A stretch of 6,630 nucleotides of DNA, from assembly GCA_015231395.1 (NCBI GenBank), contig JADGBP010000131.1, positions 1-6,630 of the forward strand, in the 5' to 3' direction. Of the stretch, positions 5,225 through 6,630 are shown piece by piece (within the stretch, counting starts at the first letter, position 1; each line of letters begins with the position of its first letter). The DNA comes from Desulfamplus sp. GTDB taxonomy: Bacteria > Desulfobacterota > Desulfobacteria > Desulfobacterales > Desulfobacteraceae. A model generated the notes under the pieces. The model did not search any database. It was not told where the DNA came from and was given only the letters and a program-made list of their open reading frames with translations. Position numbers and translations under genes: made by a program.

Positions 5225-6480
5225 GACCGGTAATTCGCATTGATTTTGACATAATTTTCTGAAAAATCACAAAAATAATAAAAATCGCTAAAATTACCAA
5301 TGTTAAGATTCAGAAAAATATCAAGTTCACTGTTTTTCATAATTACTGCTGCTCTCTTTTCCGCATCTACCCCTTGCCATACCCCTTGTATGACCAGAGC
5401 CACATCTCCAAACGTCAGATCCATTTTTTCAGGATCAACCATAGCACCAGACCTGCCGGCTGCGGCAGTTATTCTGCCCCAGTTGGGATCTTCTCCATAA
5501 ATAGCGGTTTTAACAAGATTGGAGTGAGATACAGCTTCGGCAGCCTTATAGGCATCTTCTGCAGATGCTGCTCCGTTTATCATAATTTTCACAAGTTTAG
5601 TTGCACCTTCCCCATCTCGTACAATCATCTTGGAGAGATCAAGCATCACATCATTCAAAATTTTCTGGAACTCAAGTGCGTCATCGCTCTCTTCAACCAC
5701 TGCATTGGACATGCCGTTCGCCATTGCAAGAACCATATCATTGGTACTTGTATCTCCATCCACAGATATGCGGTTAAAAGAGAGGTCACATGCTGTCTTT
5801 AAAGCAGATTTAAGAAGTGCTGAAGATATATCCAGATCAGTACATATAAATGCCAGCATTGTTGCCATGTTTGGCTTTATCATGCCCGAACCCTTGGCAA
5901 CTCCGGCGATTGAAAATTCCTCTCCACGTATGGAGCATTTTCTTGAAACCAGTTTCATGGTCAGGTCAGTTGTCAGAATAGATTGTGCAAAATCTTCCAG
6001 TCCCTCAATTTCGATATTTTTGCCTTGTGTCTCTTTTTTTAGTTTGTCTTTACCTCGTTTCTCTTTATGTTGCTTGTCTTTGCCTTGATTATCTTTAATT
6101 TGTATATCTTCGGTAAGTTCAGGAATGGCATTTCTGAATTTGTCCATGGGAAGCGGGGCACCAATAACTCCGGTGGAGGCGACCATAACCAGTGCTTCGG
6201 CAATATTCAAGGCATTTGCCGCAAGTCTTGCTGTCTCTTGAGCGTCCTTTATCCCCTGAGCACCGGTAAAGCAGTTGGCGTTTCCGCTGTTGACCACAAT
6301 CGCCTGACAAATACCAGATTTGATCCGTTCGCGTCCCATAATTACAGGTGCAGCAACCACCTTATTTTCTGTAAAAAGTGCCGCAACTGATGCCGGACGA
6401 GTCGAAAAGATAATGCCCAGATCCTTTTTGCCATCTTTTTTGATATTTGCCTTTATACCTTTAAATTTAAAGCCCTTCAT
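5221..6480 (-). CDS. argJ: ArgJ, glutamate N-acetyltransferase / amino-acid N-acetyltransferase
   Basis: ArgJ transfers acetyl from N-acetylornithine to glutamate (cyclic arginine pathway); bifunctional forms also use acetyl-CoA to make N-acetylglutamate. Visible signatures are NSGNANCFTG (64-73), the oxyanion-type STGVIG (102-107), KGSGMIKPNMATML (196-209), SVDGDTSTNDM (239-249), RDGEGATKL (288-296), GEDPNWGRI (329-337) and the C-terminal YVKINANYRS (410-419). The protein is an autoproteolytic Ntn-type enzyme; by homology cleavage falls between Ala206 and the nucleophile Thr207, giving alpha (1-206) and beta (207-419) chains. At 419 residues it is somewhat long because of a Lys-rich five-unit pentapeptide insertion at about 129-153 in the alpha chain. 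The start has a strong GGAGG 8 nt upstream. The stop overlaps the next gene by 4 nt. Whether it is mono- or bifunctional cannot be read with certainty from sequence. Confidence 0.96.
   Translation of the reverse strand: MKGFKFKGIKANIKKDGKKDLGIIFSTRPASVAALFTENKVVAAPVIMGRERIKSGICQAIVVNSGNANCFTGAQGIKDAQETARLAANALNIAEALVMVASTGVIGAPLPMDKFRNAIPELTEDIQIKDNQGKDKQHKEKRGKDKLKKETQGKNIEIEGLEDFAQSILTTDLTMKLVSRKCSIRGEEFSIAGVAKGSGMIKPNMATMLAFICTDLDISSALLKSALKTACDLSFNRISVDGDTSTNDMVLAMANGMSNAVVEESDDALEFQKILNDVMLDLSKMIVRDGEGATKLVKIMINGAASAEDAYKAAEAVSHSNLVKTAIYGEDPNWGRITAAAGRSGAMVDPEKMDLTFGDVALVIQGVWQGVDAEKRAAVIMKNSELDIFLNLNIGNFSDFYYFCDFSENYVKINANYRS
6022..6096 (-). repeat. Five-unit 15-nt degenerate in-frame repeat inside argJ
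   Basis: Encodes residues 129-153 as KDNQG, KDKQH, KEKRG, KDKLK and KETQG, followed by a decayed sixth unit (KNIEI). Each unit starts AAAGA. The insertion lies in the alpha chain between the conserved STGVIG region and the LTTDL segment, where most ArgJ proteins from memory have only a short loop. It is hydrophilic and highly charged, probably a surface-exposed disordered loop. Confidence 0.78.
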
Positions 6481-6578
6481 GAAAATTTCCTCCGGGGTAT
6501 CATTATTTTATATTTCACTGCTGGTGAAAACCCCTGAACTTGTTCAGGGGATGAAACCAGTAAACTAACCCTGTTCAT
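6477..6578 (-). CDS. Possible 33-residue leader ORF ahead of argJ
   Basis: Reads MNRVSLLVSS... to ...IPRRKFS and stops with a TGA that overlaps the argJ ATG (TCATGA). Its ATG (6578-6576) has a good AGGAG (6591-6587) 8 nt upstream. The ORF runs through the 40-nt inverted repeat, and its two Arg codons CGG AGG coincide with the argJ Shine-Dalgarno site. This could be a translated leader coupled to argJ or a chance frame; the sequence resembles no protein I know. The ribosome binding site and the exact stop/start overlap are the only support. Confidence 0.3.
   Translation of the reverse strand: MNRVSLLVSSPEQVQGFSPAVKYKIMIPRRKFS
6486..6493 (-). promoter_or_regulatory. Shine-Dalgarno site of argJ
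   Basis: Minus-strand GGAGGAAA, with GGAGG at 6493-6489, lies 8 nt before the ATG at 6480. It is a near-perfect ribosome binding site and fixes the argJ start. Confidence 0.85.
6521..6560. other. 40-nt inverted repeat / hairpin upstream of argJ
   Basis: The inner stem is CCCCTGAAC (6531-6539) with GTTCAGGGG (6542-6550), 9 bp around a 2-nt loop. The outer stem is CTGGT (6521-6525) with ACCAG (6556-6560), separated by symmetric 5-nt internal loops. No T-run follows on either strand, so it is not a canonical intrinsic terminator. It could be a dispersed palindromic repeat, a 5' UTR structure of argJ mRNA, or the end of an upstream transcript. A second palindrome, TTTCAC-TGCTG-GTGAAA (6513-6529), shares bases 6521-6529 with it, so the two hairpins cannot form together. 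Confidence 0.65.
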
Positions 6579-6630
6579 CAATATATCTCCTGATTGTCTT
6601 TTCTGGGAATTACATATTCCATACAAAACT

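Noticed and set aside
5374..6088. Long plus-strand open frames of 142 and 152 codons opposite argJ
   Set aside because: They are antisense to an argJ whose family motifs are unmistakable throughout, and their translations are low-complexity with no recognisable domain or ribosome binding site.
6500..6517. AT-rich TCATTATTTTATATTTCA upstream of argJ considered as an ArgR box
   Set aside because: It has the AT-rich look but poor dyad symmetry and a poor match to the TGAATwwwwATTCA core.
6521..6560. 40-nt hairpin as a classical intrinsic terminator
   Set aside because: No U-tract follows on either strand; kept as a structured repeat of unknown role.

Overview
The window is a compact bacterial region with moderate to low G+C. 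All four well-supported genes lie on the minus strand, so transcription runs right to left. The ArgJ and pseudouridine synthase sequences and the gene style would suit an AT-rich deltaproteobacterium (Desulfobacterota). That is an impression from sequence style only; no rRNA or other phylogenetic marker is present.

Right half (about 4343-6630): a housekeeping pair. argJ (5221-6480) encodes the arginine-pathway ornithine acetyltransferase / N-acetylglutamate synthase. It overlaps by 4 nt (ATGA) with an RsuA/RluB/RluF-type rRNA pseudouridine synthase gene (4343-5224). Upstream of argJ are a strong Shine-Dalgarno site, a 40-nt inverted repeat and a possible 33-codon leader ORF.

Left half (about 65-4319): a two-gene cassette. 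A 1031-residue DUF499-type AAA+ ATPase (948-4043) overlaps by 4 nt with a DUF3780-type protein (244-951). From memory of these families, DUF499 ATPases (COG1483) and DUF3780 proteins occur beside DUF1156/COG1743 zinc-ribbon DNA methylases and helicases in predicted anti-phage or modification loci. No methylase, helicase or nuclease is visible here. The pair is therefore either a reduced or orphan unit, or its partners lie beyond the left edge.

The cassette is bracketed by two related palindromic, MITE-like repeats in opposite orientation (65-168 and 4134-4319). They share exact blocks of 18, 16 and 13 bp and each has a central G-rich/C-rich hairpin.

A second theme is in-frame short tandem repeats. 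The DUF3780 gene has six 21-nt units, one of which contains its start codon. The pseudouridine synthase has four 15-nt units just before its S4 domain. argJ carries a five-unit 15-nt Lys-rich insertion. All keep the reading frame and sit next to or between conserved domains. Stretches 1-243 and 4044-4342 hold no confident gene and are largely occupied by the repeats, small hairpins and possible micro-ORFs.
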